A stretch of 64,000 nt of DNA from Plecoglossus altivelis. Taxonomy: Eukaryota; Chordata; Actinopteri; Osmeriformes; Plecoglossidae. A program made the position numbers and the translations under genes. This document shows, piece after piece, positions 1 to 11,519 of the stretch; the first letter of the stretch is position 1, and every line of letters begins with the position of its first letter. The notes under the pieces were generated by a model that worked only from the letters and a program-made list of their open reading frames with translations, had not been told where the DNA came from and made no database searches. The stretch lies in contig BROE01000020.1 of assembly GCA_036571765.1 (NCBI GenBank), positions 20,192,116 to 20,256,115 on the forward strand, in the 5' to 3' direction.

Positions 1-63
1 CAGAATGTATTCTGACTCTTGGCAATGTGATGAGTCTCTCTCTCTGCTCTTCCACACAAGTCT

Positions 64-1318
64 CGTTCTACAGGTGTTAGAGTAGAGTAGAGCACAGTAG
101 ATCAGAGTAGAGTAGAATACAGTAGAACAGAGTAGACTACAGTAGAATAGATCAGAGTAGACTACAATAGACTAGATCAGAGTAGACTACAATAGATGAT
201 AGTAGAGTACAGTAGATCAGAGTAGACTACAATAGATGATAGTAGAGTACAGTAGATCAGAGTAAAAGACAGTAGATCAGATCAGAGTAGACTACAATAG
301 ATCAGAGTAGACTACAATAGATCAGAGTAGACTACAGTAGATCAGAGTAGACTACAGTAGATCAGATCAGAGTAGACTACAATAGATCAGAGTAGACTAC
401 AATAGATCAGATCAGAGTAGACTACAATAGATCAGAGTAGACTACAATAGATCAGAGTAGACTACAGTAGATCAGCGTTGAGTGCAGTATATCAGTGTAG
501 AGCACAGTAGATCAGATTAGACTACAGTAGATCAGAGTAGACTACAGTAGATCAGAGTAGACTACAGTAGATCAGAGTAGAGTAGACTACAATAGATCAG
601 AGTAGACTACAGTAGATCAGATCAGAGTAGACTACAATAGATCAGAGTAGACTACAGTAGATCAGATCAGAGTAGACTACAATAGATCAGAGTAGACTAC
701 AATAGATCAGAGTAGACTACAATAGATCAGATCAGAGTAGACTACAATAGATCAGAGTAGACTACAATAGATCAGATCAGAGTAGACTACAATAGATCAG
801 AGTAGACTACAGTAGATCAGGTTTGAGTGCAGTATATCAGTGTAGAGCACTGTAGATCAGAGTAGACTACAGTAGATTAGAGTAGACTACAGTAGATTAG
901 AGCAGAGCACAGTAGCGTAGAGTAGACTACAGTAGATTAGAGTAGACTACAGTAGATTAGAGTAGACTACAGTAGATCAGAGTAGACTACAGTAGATGAT
1001 AGTAGTGTGCAGTAGATCAGAGTAGACTATAGTAGATCAGAGTACAGTAGATCAGAGTGGAGTAGAGTAGATGATAGTAGAGTGCAGTAGATCAGAGTAG
1101 ACTATAGTAGATCAGAGTAGAGTAGAGTAGATCAGAGTAGACTATAGTAGATCAGAGTAGAGTAGAGTAGATCAGAGTAGACTACAGTAGATCAGAGTAG
1201 AGTAGATGATAGTAGAGTGCAGTAGATCAGAGTAGACTACAGTAGATCAGAGTAGAGTAGATCAGAGTAGACTAAAGTACTTCATAGTAGAGTACAGTAG
1301 ATCAGAGTAGAGTAGAAT
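64..1318. repeat. 20-bp minisatellite, about 1.25 kb
   Basis: Tandem units built on ATCAGAGTAGACTACAGTAG, with A/G variation at one site and interspersed short forms (ATCAG duplicated, GATGATAGTAGAGT). The left 450 bp are the more homogeneous part; the right end is mixed with AGTAGAGTAG pieces. No coding sequence. Confidence 0.95.
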
Positions 1319-1677
1319 TCCTTCCGTCCCCAGAGTAGATTCACTCCTGCCCAGCTGCTGAAAAGGAAACAAATGGATATTTAGTGAAAAACCAGGTCAT
1401 GTTTTTACTGTTATCTATCTATTTGAGATCTTTTTTTACTATTGGGAAAGATGACATTTTTATGTCTGGTGATAATTAAAATGTCAGAAAGTAAGTGTAC
1501 TATGTAATTAGGTTTCTGACGTCTATCTAGAAACACTCATTTTGAAAGTAGACCTGAGAGAAGAACACGATGAAGTTAATCGGTATTCTCCTGCTTGTGT
1601 CTCCGCTGGGGGCAAGGTTGTTCTGCAGCTACTGGAAGAACCATGACTGAAGACACTATAAGGCTGTTCCTGCGGGG
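1319..1677. other. Unique non-coding stretch
   Basis: AT-rich single-copy sequence between the first minisatellite and a CA array. No recognisable exon, RNA gene or element seen. Confidence 0.6.
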
Positions 1678-2147
1678 ACACACACACACACGCACACACA
1701 CTCACACACACGCACACACACTCACACGCACACACACACACGCGCACGCACACACATACACATGCTCAGACACGCGCACACACGCATGCACACACACACA
1801 CATGTACGCGCACGCGCGCACGCACACACACACACACACAAACACACACACGCTCAAAGACACACACACATACACATGCGCACGCACACGCACACTCACA
1901 CACGCTCAAAGACACACACACACACGCTCAAAGACACACACTCACACATACACATACACACACGTTCAAAGACACACACACACACACACAAACACACTCA
2001 CACTCATACATTTACTCACTTATTCACTCTCACACACACACACACACACACACTTCTCTCACACACACACACACACACACACTCACACGTACACACACAC
2101 ACTCACACTTACACTCACACACACACACATACACTCACACACACACT
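1678..2147. repeat. Compound CA microsatellite
   Basis: About 470 bp of CA/CACT/CACG dinucleotide repeats with interruptions such as CTCAAAGACACACAC that recur as a longer unit. Open frames across it (His/Thr- or Val/Cys-rich) are repeat translations. Confidence 0.95.
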
Positions 2148-2293
2148 GGTATCCCTGCTGTTTGTCTGAGCTGTTGAGGGAGCCTGATTCAGTCTCCAGA
2201 GAGCGGTCCTGGAGCAGAGATCACAGACAGACCAGCACCTCTCTCAGATTGATAGCCTGTGGTGAACTACCACATCACTCGCAACACTGTGGC
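2148..2293. other. Short unique spacer
   Basis: Single-copy sequence between the CA array and the purine tract; nothing recognised in it. Confidence 0.5.
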
Positions 2294-2690
2294 TCAGCTT
2301 GATGAGGAGAGAAATGGAGACGGGGAGGAAGAGGTGGAGGCTGCGGAGAGAGATGGGGGAGGAGGAGGGAGATGGGGGAGGCAGGGGTGGAGGAGAAGGA
2401 GGTGGAGGCAGGAGAGGGCAAGGGGAGGTAGGAGAGGGCAGGGGGAGGCAGGAGAGGGCAGGGGGAGGCAGGAGAGGGCAGGGGGAGGCAAGGGGGAAGA
2501 GGTAGCTGGAGAGATAGAATAGGGGGCAGGGGAAGAGGAGGGGGAGGAGGCGGGGGAGGGGGCAGGGGAAGAGAAGGGGGAGGAGGCGGGGGAGGGGCAG
2601 GGGAAGAGGAGGGGTGGCAGGGGAGGGGTAGAGCGAGAAGGGAGGCAGGGAGAGGAAGGAGGAAGGTGAGTGGGAGGTGGAGGAGAAAGA
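2294..2690. repeat. Purine-rich (G/A) tract with about 19-bp repeats
   Basis: Nearly 400 bp with almost no pyrimidines on the + strand; the core repeats GGGGGAGGCAGGAGAGGGCA. It can in principle form triplex or quadruplex structures. Not coding. Confidence 0.93.
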
Positions 2691-2995
2691 TGAGTCATGG
2701 AAGATGGAAAAAAAAGATTTAGAATCTTAGAACTTTAGAATAAGGAAATGTACTGATAATTCCATCCTACTCTGACAATCTGTCTTTTATTGTGGAGTGT
2801 AACATAGCAGAGCACGAGGGCCTGCTTTAAAGAAGCCCTGGCCTACATGAAAGGCTTCCAGATATGCTCATTCATCTGGCTTATCAGCAGGGCAACGCCA
2901 TTTTTTTCCTCAGGCCACGTATCACAGGCATAGGAAAGTCATCTCTGATAAAAACTAGAGAGGCTGGTCCTTCAAAGCTCTTCCACTGGCTGTCC
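2691..2995. other. Unique non-coding stretch
   Basis: Single-copy sequence with no feature that I can support. Confidence 0.5.
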
Positions 2996-3075
2996 ATGTA
3001 ATATTCTCCAAGTAATATCCTACAAGTAATATTCTCCATGTAATATTGTCCATGTAATATTGTCCATGTAATATG
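2996..3075. repeat. 14-15 bp AT-rich tandem repeat, about five copies
   Basis: Units GTAATATTGTCCAT / GTAATATTCTCCA, slightly diverged from left to right. Confidence 0.85.
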
Positions 3076-3307
3076 CATGAGCGTGGACTGTAGTGACCAC
3101 AGCTTGCTGTTGAGACGGGGGAAAGAACAGTGATAAACAGGAAGACAGATACCAGGGCTCCAATGATGAAGCGGCTCTGTGTCTTGCCGCTGCTGATTGG
3201 ACGAAACTGTGATTTCCCAGGGGGCCTTGCTGCATGACAAGAAGCTGTCTTAAGTTGGACATTTTGAGCTGGGAATGTTCTTCATTTCAGTAGAGGAACT
3301 TGGCAGA

Positions 3308-3490
3308 ACCCTGGTCTGGCAGGAACCAATCAGAGCTCTGGTCTAACAGGAACCAATCAGAGCCCTGGTCTGGCATGAACCAATCAGAACCCTGGTCTAA
3401 CAGGAACCAATCAGAGCTCTGGTCTAACAGGAACCAATCAGACCCCTGGTCTAGCATGAACCAGACGGCCTAACACGAACCAGTCAGAAC
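3308..3490. repeat. 27-bp tandem repeat containing CCAAT boxes
   Basis: About six to seven units of the form CTGGTCTAACAGG + AACCAATCAGAGC. Five units keep the intact CCAATCAGA word, which matches the NF-Y (CCAAT-box) consensus; the last two have decayed to CCAGACGG and CCAGTCAG. Confidence 0.9.
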
Positions 3491-3539
3491 CACAATCAGT
3501 GCTTAAAAGTGTTTGCATCTTCAGTTACAGAATCAAAAG

Positions 3540-3735
3540 TTATAATCAGCTTTATAATATATATTATAATCAGCTTTATTTGCCAAGTAAGTTTTAAAAA
3601 ACAAGGAATTGACTGTGGCAGGCGGATACAGATGGCGAACAGAGGTTGAAATATAAACTGTAGAAAATAGAAAATATAGAAAATATAAAATGTAGAAAAT
3701 CGACATTATATAAATAATTCTAACCAATACAATAG
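3540..3735. mobile_element. Degenerate dispersed fish repeat
   Basis: A stretch reading AATCAGCTTTATTTGCCAAG followed by ACAAGGAATTGACTGTGG and then a TAGAAAATATAGAAAATATA string resembles an interspersed repeat common in teleost genomes as I remember it. The CAGCTTTAT word is duplicated at the left end. Family assignment is uncertain; no ends or target duplications identified. Confidence 0.45.
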
Positions 3736-3825
3736 AAAGGGTCAGATTGGATCGCAGGTCCAAACTCCCCCAGTACTGTCTGTCGTGTTGGATAAACGCA
3801 TGTACTAAATTAACACATTATTTAT
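3736..3825 (+). mobile_element. tRNA-derived SINE remnant (3' part)
   Basis: GATCGCAGGTCCAAACTCCC resembles a polymerase III B box, followed by a GTTGGATAAACGCATGTACTAAAT string close to the fish SINE tail (TGGATAAAAGCGTCTGCTAAAT). The A-box half is missing, so this is a 5'-truncated copy. Confidence 0.6.
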
Positions 3826-3999
3826 TGATTAAAAAGTCTCCACTTAAACTGCTGTGGTGGTGTCCATTTTTCCTCATGAGGCTGACATTTCTGAAGCTCT
3901 TTCCAGTGCATCGGTGCCCCCCCAGAGCAGCTATTTAATCTCTCTGGTGTTTATCATTTAGAAACATACTGTATACCTCCAGGCCTGCCTGGCTCCATG
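3826..3999. other. Unique spacer
   Basis: Single-copy sequence leading into the G-rich array; nothing recognised. Confidence 0.5.
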
Positions 4000-4970
4000 C
4001 TCGCGGGGGTAGGTGGTGGGGGTGTGGGATGGGGGTGGGTGGGGTGGCGGGGCGTGTTGGGTGGCGGGGGGTGTTGGGTGGGGGTGTTGGGTGGGGGTGT
4101 TGGGTGGGGGGTAAGGGGTGGTGGGTGGGGTGGTGTTGGGTGGTGTTGGGTGGGGGGTGGGGGTAAGGCGGGTGGGGGTGGGTGTGGGGTGGGGTTGGGT
4201 GTGGTGTTGGGTGGGGGTGGGGGGTGGGGGGGTGTTGGTGGGGTAAGGCGGTGGGGGTGGTGGGTGGTGGGGGGTGGGGTGGGGTGGGGTGGGTGGTGGT
4301 GGTGGGGGGTAAGGTGGGGGTTGTGTGGGGGGGTGGGTGGTTGGGGGGGTGGGTGTGGGGGGTGGTTGGGGGTGGGGTGGTGTTGGGTGGGGTGGGGGTG
4401 GGGGTGGGGGTGGGTGGTGTTGGGTGGGGGTAAGGGGGTGGTGTGGTGGGGTGGTGGTTTGGTGGGGTGGGGTGTGTGGGGGGGGTTAAGGCGGGTGGGG
4501 TGGGTGGGTGGGGGTGGGTGGTGTGGGTGGGTAAGGCGGTGGGGGTGGTGTTGGGTGGGGGGTGGGGTGGTGGTTGGGTGGGGTAAGGCGGGTGGGGGTG
4601 GTGTTGGGTGGGGGTGGAGGCGGGGGTGGTGGGGGTAAAGGCGGGTGGGGTGGTGTTGGGTGGGGGTAAGCGTGGGGTGGGTTCGGTGGGGGTAAGGCGG
4701 GTGGGGTGTGTTGTGGGGTAAGGCGGATGGGGGTGTGTGGTGTTGGGTAAGGCGAGGCGGGCGGTGGTGGGCGGTGGTGGTGGTGGGTGGGGTGGGGGGT
4801 TGGGTGGGGTGGGTGGTGTTGGTGGGGTAAGGCGGGTGGGGGTTGTGTTGGTGGGGTGGGGGTGGGGGTGGTGTGGGTGGGTAAGGCGGGTGGGGTGGTG
4901 TTGGGTGGGGTAAGCGGGTGTGGTTGGTGGGTAAGTGGTGGTGTTGGGTGGGGGTAAGGCGGGTGGGGAC
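4000..4970. repeat. G/T-rich minisatellite, strongly strand-asymmetric
   Basis: About 970 bp almost devoid of C and poor in A on the + strand, made of GGTGTTGGGTGGGG and GGTAAGGCGGGTGGGG blocks in irregular order. Runs of three or more G recur every few bases, so the strand is densely G-quadruplex-capable. The minus-strand Pro/His/Thr frames of about 345 aa are by-products. Confidence 0.95.
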
Positions 4971-5426
4971 ATGTTTTATCCACTCTGAGAGCAACTGGGA
5001 ACAGGAGCAGTGACTCGTTTGCTGCCAATGATTTAATCACACAGAGAAGTGCATGTTGGCTCCCTCTCCTCTCACTCAACCCTGATAATTAACCCGCAAT
5101 TATCTCCTCCTCGCACACACTTAACCCCACTCTTCCCCTCGACCTTCGACCCTAACTACACCCACACAGAAGACCGTGGGGTGAAGGGACTTCCGAACGA
5201 TCAAACGCCCGCCCCTAAACCTCTTCGCGCTCGCCTTCTCGCCCCCCTGGGACTGTTTCCTTGCAACATCGACTCGCAAACACGGTTATCGCCACAGCGA
5301 CATGGCAGGTCGCATGATAAGGCGTTGCTCACATCACAAGACAGGAAGTGAAAGTCTCTGGGTTCTTCCCTCCTACCGTTCTGATAGTCATGGTCAGAGC
5401 CATAAGCTGCCTTCACTGGGGTGATA
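4971..5426. other. Unique non-coding stretch
   Basis: Single-copy sequence, GC-richer around 5190-5290; no conserved protein frame or RNA gene recognised. Confidence 0.5.
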
Positions 5427-5550
5427 AACACACACACACACACACACAGTCAGACACACACACGCACACACACACACACACACAGTCAGACACACACACA
5501 CGCACACACACACACACAGACACACACACACACAGTCAGACGCACACCTG
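5427..5550. repeat. CA microsatellite with CAGTCAGA interruptions
   Basis: CA runs broken by AGTCAGACACACACACG, which recurs as a unit of about 30 bp. Confidence 0.93.
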
Positions 5551-5574
5551 TCATCAACAGAGCAGACTAGGCAG

Positions 5575-5655
5575 AGCCTCTAGCCTCCCCCACCAGCCTC
5601 CCCCCAGACTCCACCTTTAGGCCCCCTAGCCTCCCCCACCAGCCTCCCCGTTTAG
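5575..5655. repeat. Short C-rich repeat
   Basis: Three to four copies of CTAGCCTCCCCCACCAGCCT-type units. Confidence 0.75.
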
Positions 5656-5677
5656 TCGCCCCTTTCTGAATCACATA

Positions 5678-6350
5678 TGTACTATACTGTACTAGTGTGT
5701 TACTGTACCATACTGTACTAGTGTGGTGCTGTACTATACTGTACTAGTGTGGTGCTGTACTATACTGTACTAGTGTGTTACTGTACCATACTGTACTAGT
5801 GTGGTGCTGTACTATACTGTACTAGTGTGTTACTGTACTAGTGTGGTGCTGTACTATACTGTACTAGTGTGTTACTGTACTATACTGTACAAGTGTGTTA
5901 CTGTACTAGTGTGGTGCTGTACTATACTGTACTAGTGTGGTGCTGTACTATACTGTACTAGTGTGTTACTGTACTAGTGTGGTGCTGTACTATACTGTAC
6001 TAGTGTGGTACTGTACTATACTGTACTAGTGTGTTACTGTACTAGTGTGGTGCTGTACTATACTGTGCTAGTGTGTTACTGTACAATACTGTACTAGTGT
6101 GTTACTGTACTAGTGTGGTGCTGTACTATACTGTACTAGTGTGTTACTGTACAATACTGTACTAGTGTGTTACTGTACTAGTGTGGTGCTGTACTATACT
6201 GTACTAGCGTGTTACTGTACAATACTGTACTAGTGTGTTACTGTACTAGTGTGGTGCTGTACTATACTGTACAAGTGTGTTACTGTACTATACTGTACTA
6301 GTGTGTTACTGTACGATACTGTACTAGTGTGTTACTGTATTATAATGTGC
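5678..6350. repeat. Minisatellite of CTGTACTA/GTGTG units
   Basis: About 670 bp alternating ACTGTACTATACTGTACTAG and TGTGTTACTGTACTAGTGTG / GTGTGGTGCTGT blocks, giving a higher-order pattern of two unit types. Words such as GTACTATACTGTAC are partly self-complementary. Confidence 0.95.
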
Positions 6351-7960
6351 AAAACAGATGGAATATTTCTGTATTTAATGAGGGTGTTCTCTCAAAATGC
6401 TTTTAAAAGTATTTTGACTAATATAAAATGTTCGAACTGGCAAAGGCCTTTATACAAAACATCAAGGCGGGTCTTTTAACATTCTGTAATTTCAAATCAA
6501 ACCAATTACTTTAGGATCCTGTTGGGTGGAGGATTTTCTATTTGGTTTTTGCCCAAAGCCAGCTGGATAATGGGTTTTAAGCTGGTCTGCTAGTGACTCA
6601 TCTGTCTCCCAATGAAGCCAGAGAAGGTCACATTAAATGGGGGTTTCCACAAACACTGAGCCTGTTCCACTGTTTCCATGCATTACAGAATATCAAAGCC
6701 ACATTGCCCCTTTTGACAAAATTCAATATAGACCTTAAAGCTAAAGCCCTAGGAAGTTACAGGTTCGTTTCTACTGCAGCTGTCAGATCCTCTGGGGGGA
6801 AAGGTTCTTATCGAGAACAGAATTATTATCTCAATAAAACACCCCAGACTGAAAGCAGGCCATCCCTGCTATCTATTCAGATGAAAGCAAACTGTCTCTC
6901 AAAATCTCCTACAAGACGGGGTCAGAATGTGTTGGAGATAGACGATGGATAGATAGATCGAATCAGAAGATAGATGTGAGATGTCGAATGTTGTGTTGGT
7001 GTTGCAGCCTTCTGTCACAGCTGATGAGATGTTGCGTGTCTGTGTACAGCTGCTGTCAATGTCTGATAGACTGAGGGAATCTCATCTGTTGTGTGTTGGC
7101 ACAGAAGTCACACTAGATTCTTACTTACCCTTCGCCATCTCTTGACAAAGGCAAGGGTTTTACAGGAAATGTGCAGAAAACGCATGTTTGTTTTGTCTAG
7201 TCTTCACCAGAAAGAGGGCAATAGTTTTTCTGCCTCCAGGGTTTGATCATGTGACATTAAACGCAGCCTGTCTGCCCTTTGGAGCAGTGTTCAGTCTGCC
7301 AGCACTTTTAGCCTCGTTTTAGCACACGCCTTAGCTGGAGTTTCACTGGAGCATTTTGGCAAAAATCCAACTGAAGTTTGCCACCAAACTAATTTGCATG
7401 TGAGAATATGCTTGCTGTAAAATTCACAGTATCACTTTGGCCAGAAGCCTATTTTTTAAACAAGGGTTGCAGGTGATGTCTAGCTTGGTCTTCTACATCA
7501 GTGAGCTCCAAACTTTCCATCCTCAAAGCGCTTCTATACATAGTCCTTCCATCCTTTACAACCCTCAATTACATTCTCACTTTCACTCTCACTTCCTTGG
7601 AATTAAGCCATCTTGCAATCCTCTCAGCCAATCACTGCCCTCTTTAGTCTCAGAGCACCACCACCATAGATGAAGCATCTCAATATATTAGTAGTAGCCA
7701 TAGTAATTTCTCATAAACTTCTTAATCACTGACTGCATCGTGGTCACTGCTGTGGTTTAATCAAACTACATATTTCAAATGAAGTATCTCCAGTGTATTT
7801 GAAGATTTCTTATTTGATTTGGCAGCTAACTCAGGAACTAAAAACCGCCTGTTTGGCACTTGCACAGTTGAAAGCAAACATTCATTCTCTGAATCACCGG
7901 CTGATTTGAGTCTCTTAATACCTTCATTTTTTGGGCAGACACACAGAGAATAGACACATG
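6351..7960. other. Unique non-coding stretch, 1.6 kb
   Basis: Single-copy sequence with balanced composition. A small GATA-type run (GATAGACGATGGATAGATAG) lies at about 6938-6957. The longest frame (6593-6952, 119 aa) resembles no protein I know and has no splice context. Confidence 0.55.
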
Positions 7961-7964
7961 ACTG

Positions 7965-8045
7965 GCCTTAATGGAGACTGAACCCTGGACACTGCACTAG
8001 CCTCTACCTGTAGTACTCTACCCACTAAACCCCAGTACCAACATA
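7965..8045 (-). mobile_element. Possible tRNA-derived SINE remnant
   Basis: On the minus strand TTTAGTGGGTAGAGTACT looks like a polymerase III A box, followed about 30 bp later by a decayed B box (AGGGTTCAGTCTCC). No tail or target duplication was identified, so the call rests on the two boxes. Confidence 0.45.
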
Positions 8046-8224
8046 TACTAAAGTTATTTATAAGTATGTGAACGTACACATTCAGTAGATGGTAAATACA
8101 CTTCCAACTGCATACTAGAAATGTTTACTTTTTATTTTTTATGAAGCTTTCATTGGAAACGTTTAAATGAGATTGAAGTATTATTTTGTTACCTTGGATG
8201 TGCCTCTATCTTACAACAAACCCT

Positions 8225-8465
8225 GCCTTTACCTCACAGCACAGCCTCCCTCAGCACAGCCTGCCTCTATCTCATAGCACAGCTTTCCTCTACCTCACAG
8301 CACAGCCTTCCTCTACCTCACAGCACAGCTTGCCTTTACCTCACAGCACAGCCTCCCTCAGCACAGCCTGCCTCTATCTCACAGCACAGCCTGTCTCTAC
8401 CTCACAGCACAGCCTGTCTCTACCTCACAGCACAGCCTGTCTCTACCTCACAGCACAGCCTGCAC
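8225..8465. repeat. 23-bp minisatellite, about ten copies
   Basis: Units CTCACAGCACAGCCTGTCTC + TAC, with shorter variants (CTCAGCACAGCCTGC) near the left and at 8345-8370. Confidence 0.93.
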
Positions 8466-9079
8466 ACAGGAGCACTGCTTCCAGCTCTGCAGGCTGCTCT
8501 TACTCTGATGTATGGTGATATCGAACAGCACATGGAAGATAGCCATCTTTGTGGGCTCCCGTCGCTCCACCCTGTGAGTCCATTGACAAGAGCTGTCTAA
8601 TTGAAACGGCAACTTGAGAAGGAAATCGATGATTATACTGGTGTAAAAAGCCACCCTTGCGAGGTCTGTATTATTAGATTTCATACAATTTGATAACTCT
8701 TTGATTGATTTCCACCATTACGCACACTCAGGCCTGGGTCGATGGTGCTTCCCTGCTCTGCTCACCAGATGGACAGGAACTGGTTGAAACAGGAAAACAG
8801 ACATTCCCCTAGACCATGTCTGCTCAGGGATTCTGCTTTAACACAAACTGCATCTTTATCGTTTCCTGGAACAGATAAAAACCACCTGAGATGGGCCAGC
8901 CTGGGAACCTGAGTGGGCTAGTATCTAAATGTTTTAAACGAGCTCACCAATATTTCAGCAGTCTATACCATTACGAATGACATTTCACAGTACTCGATAC
9001 CAAAGGAGAAAACTAAAAGGGTTACTGAACAACTCTCATTTGCTGAGAGTAACAGCCACCTACAATCAGTGGTGCAAAC
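8466..9079. other. Unique non-coding stretch
   Basis: Single-copy sequence between two arrays; no exon or element recognised. Confidence 0.5.
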
Positions 9080-9897
9080 ATGGGGTATGCAGTATACGTA
9101 GTGTTTTACTGTGTGTACTGTATGCAGTGTATGCAGTGTATGCAGTGTATGCATTGTGGGCAGTGTATGCAGTGTGTTTACTGCAGCAGTGTATGCAGTA
9201 TGTACAGTGTATGCACTGTGTGCAGTGTGTGCAGTGTATGCACTGTGTGCAGTGTATGCAGTGTGTGCAGTGTATGCAGTATGTACAGTGTATGCAGTGT
9301 GTGCAGTGTATGCAGTGTGTGCAGTGTATGCAGTATGTACAGTGTATGCAGTGTGTGCAGTGTATGCACTGTGTGCAGTGTGTGCAGTGTATGCAGTGTG
9401 TGCAGTGTATGCAGTATGTACAGTGTATGCAGTGTGTGCAGTGTATGCAGTGTGTTTACTGCACGCACTGTGTGCAGTGTATGCAGTGTGTTTACTGCAC
9501 GCAGTGTGTTCAGTGTATGCAGTGTGTGTACTGTATGCAGTGTGTGTACTGTATGCAGTGTGTGTACTGTATGCAGTGTGTGCAGTGTATGCAGTGTGTA
9601 CAGTGTATGTAGTGTTTTACTGTATGCAGTGTGTGCAGTGTATGTAGTGTTTTACTGTGTGCAGTGTATGCAGTGTGTGTACTGTATGCAGTGTGTGCAG
9701 TATATGCAGTGTGTTTACTGCACGCAGTGTGTTCAGTGTATGCAGTGTGTACTGTATGCAGTGTGTGCAGTGTATGTAGTGTGTACTGTATGCAGTGTGT
9801 GCAGTGTGCAGTGTTCAGTGTATGTAGTGTGTACTGTATGCAGTGTGTGCAGTGTATGTAGTGTTTTACTGTGTGCAGTGTGTGTACTGTATGCAGA
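9080..9897. repeat. 9/18-bp minisatellite (TGTATGCAG/TGTGTGCAG)
   Basis: About 820 bp of 9-bp units alternating TGTATGCAG and TGTGTGCAG, with recurring variants (TATGTACAG, TGTGTTTACTGCACGCAG, TGTAGTGTTTTACTGTG) that repeat as larger blocks. Because 9 is divisible by 3, all frames stay open and give Cys/Val/Ser-rich frames; these are not genes. Confidence 0.96.
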
Positions 9898-10425
9898 CAC
9901 CAGATGAGAGGGGGGCGTTTTTTGTGTGTTTTGTTCATGTTGTAAAATGCATTATATGCTTTTTTTGGTTGATCTTGCATACCCCTCAGCGAATGTACAG
10001 TTGTACACCTGTCTACAATATCTCATGCTGTATCCTACTCATGACAACAACAGAACATGAATATAATCGCTATACCTGAAGGCAAATCATGTGTTGACCG
10101 AGTGTGGATACGAACCAAAGTCAGCAGATGACTTAGAGATCATTTGTTGAGGTCAAAAATATAATTATTGCCTTGAACATAATTTAGAAGATGTAGAAGG
10201 TGGATTCAACAAGCGTAATTAGGCTCTTAGCATGTTGGGTCTATTGACATTGTGATTATAGTCGTGGACTCCTAATGCATGTCTGGTAGCAGACCTCCTG
10301 CTCGTACTAGAATGTTCCATACATCACTGACAGGTTCATGGGCTCTAATTCTCTACATGAGATAAACCCACTCCGGAACCGATGGCTATCCTGTGTGTTA
10401 TATGATACGATCTTCTCTGAAACGA
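9898..10425. other. Unique non-coding stretch
   Basis: Single-copy, AT-leaning sequence; nothing recognised. Confidence 0.5.
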
Positions 10426-10803
10426 AGGAGAGAAGGGTATGGAGAGAGAGAGAGAAGAGACTGACATGGAGAAAGAGAGTAGAGAGGGTTTATGGAACGA
10501 GAGAAAGGGAGAAGAAGAGAGGGATATGGAGAAAGGGAGAGAGAAGAAGAGAGGGATATGGAGAGAGAGAGAAGAGAAGAGACTGACATGGAGAAAGAGA
10601 GGAGAGAGGGTTTATGGAACGAGAGAAAGGGAGAAGAAGAGAGGGATATGGAGAAAGGGAGAGAGAAGAAGAGACGGATATGGAGAGAGAGAGAAGAGAA
10701 GAGACTGACATGGAGAAAGGGTTTATGGAACCAGAGAAAGGGGGAAGAAGACTTGGATACAGAGAAAGGGAGAGAGAACAAGAGAGAGATATGGAGAGAG
10801 TGC
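10426..10803. repeat. Purine-rich array with about 120-bp higher-order period
   Basis: G/A-only sequence punctuated by GGGATATGGAGA, GACTGACATGGAGAAAG and GGTTTATGGAACGAGAG in fixed order. GATATGGAGAGAGAG blocks near 10437, 10556 and 10677 define a period of about 120 bp, three copies, the last diverged. Confidence 0.9.
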
Positions 10804-11093
10804 AAGGAGAAAGTGCTACCCTGCACGATCCTGCTTCTCCACATTACTCTCCTAACTCTCCAAGGTCCTAACTCCCTAACGTTCGTCATCCTTAATAAGA
10901 CCACAGTGTGTCTCCTCTCTCATCAGGCTTGGTCAGCGTGACCTGGTACTGTTAAGTGATCCTCGATCGCTGAAGCAACCCCAGCTCAAAGGCTTCATCT
11001 CTGAGCACTCCCAGCTGTTACCCCTGGCAGTCTCACTCATCTTTGTCCTGGGAAGTCATGTTGTCCAACGCCTGAACACACAACAGCCTCATT
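10804..11093. other. Unique spacer
   Basis: Single-copy sequence, no feature supported. Confidence 0.45.
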
Positions 11094-11447
11094 TGAGATA
11101 CACACATACACACACACACAACAGCCTCATTTGAGATACACACACACACACACACACAGACAGACACATTGGAGATACACGCACACACACACACACAGAT
11201 ACACACACAGATACACAGACAGACACATTTGAGATACACGCACACACACAGACACATTTGAGATACATGCACACACACACACACAAACAGCCACATTTGA
11301 GATACACCCACACACAAACAGCCACATTTGAGATACACACACAAGCAAACAGACACATTTGAGATACATGCACACACACAAACAGCCACATTTGAGATAC
11401 ACACACACATACACACACACACACAAACAGACACATTTGAGATACAT

Positions 11448-11517
<70 letters not shown>
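11094..11517. repeat. CA microsatellite with CATTTGAGATACA punctuation
   Basis: About ten copies of the conserved ACATTTGAGATACA element separated by variable CA runs, ending in an uninterrupted CA tract of about 70 bp at 11448-11516. Val/Cys frames on the minus strand are repeat translations. Confidence 0.95.

Positions 11518-11519
<2 letters not shown>

Noticed and set aside
1595..2302. His/Thr-rich frame that might recall an antifreeze-type repeat protein
   Set aside because: It is CA-repeat translation (CAC, ACA); the Thr-Ala-Ala pattern of fish antifreeze glycoproteins is absent.
3935..4994. Two overlapping minus-strand frames of about 345 codons, Pro/His/Thr-rich
   Set aside because: Translation of the G/T minisatellite in two frames; no conserved protein features.
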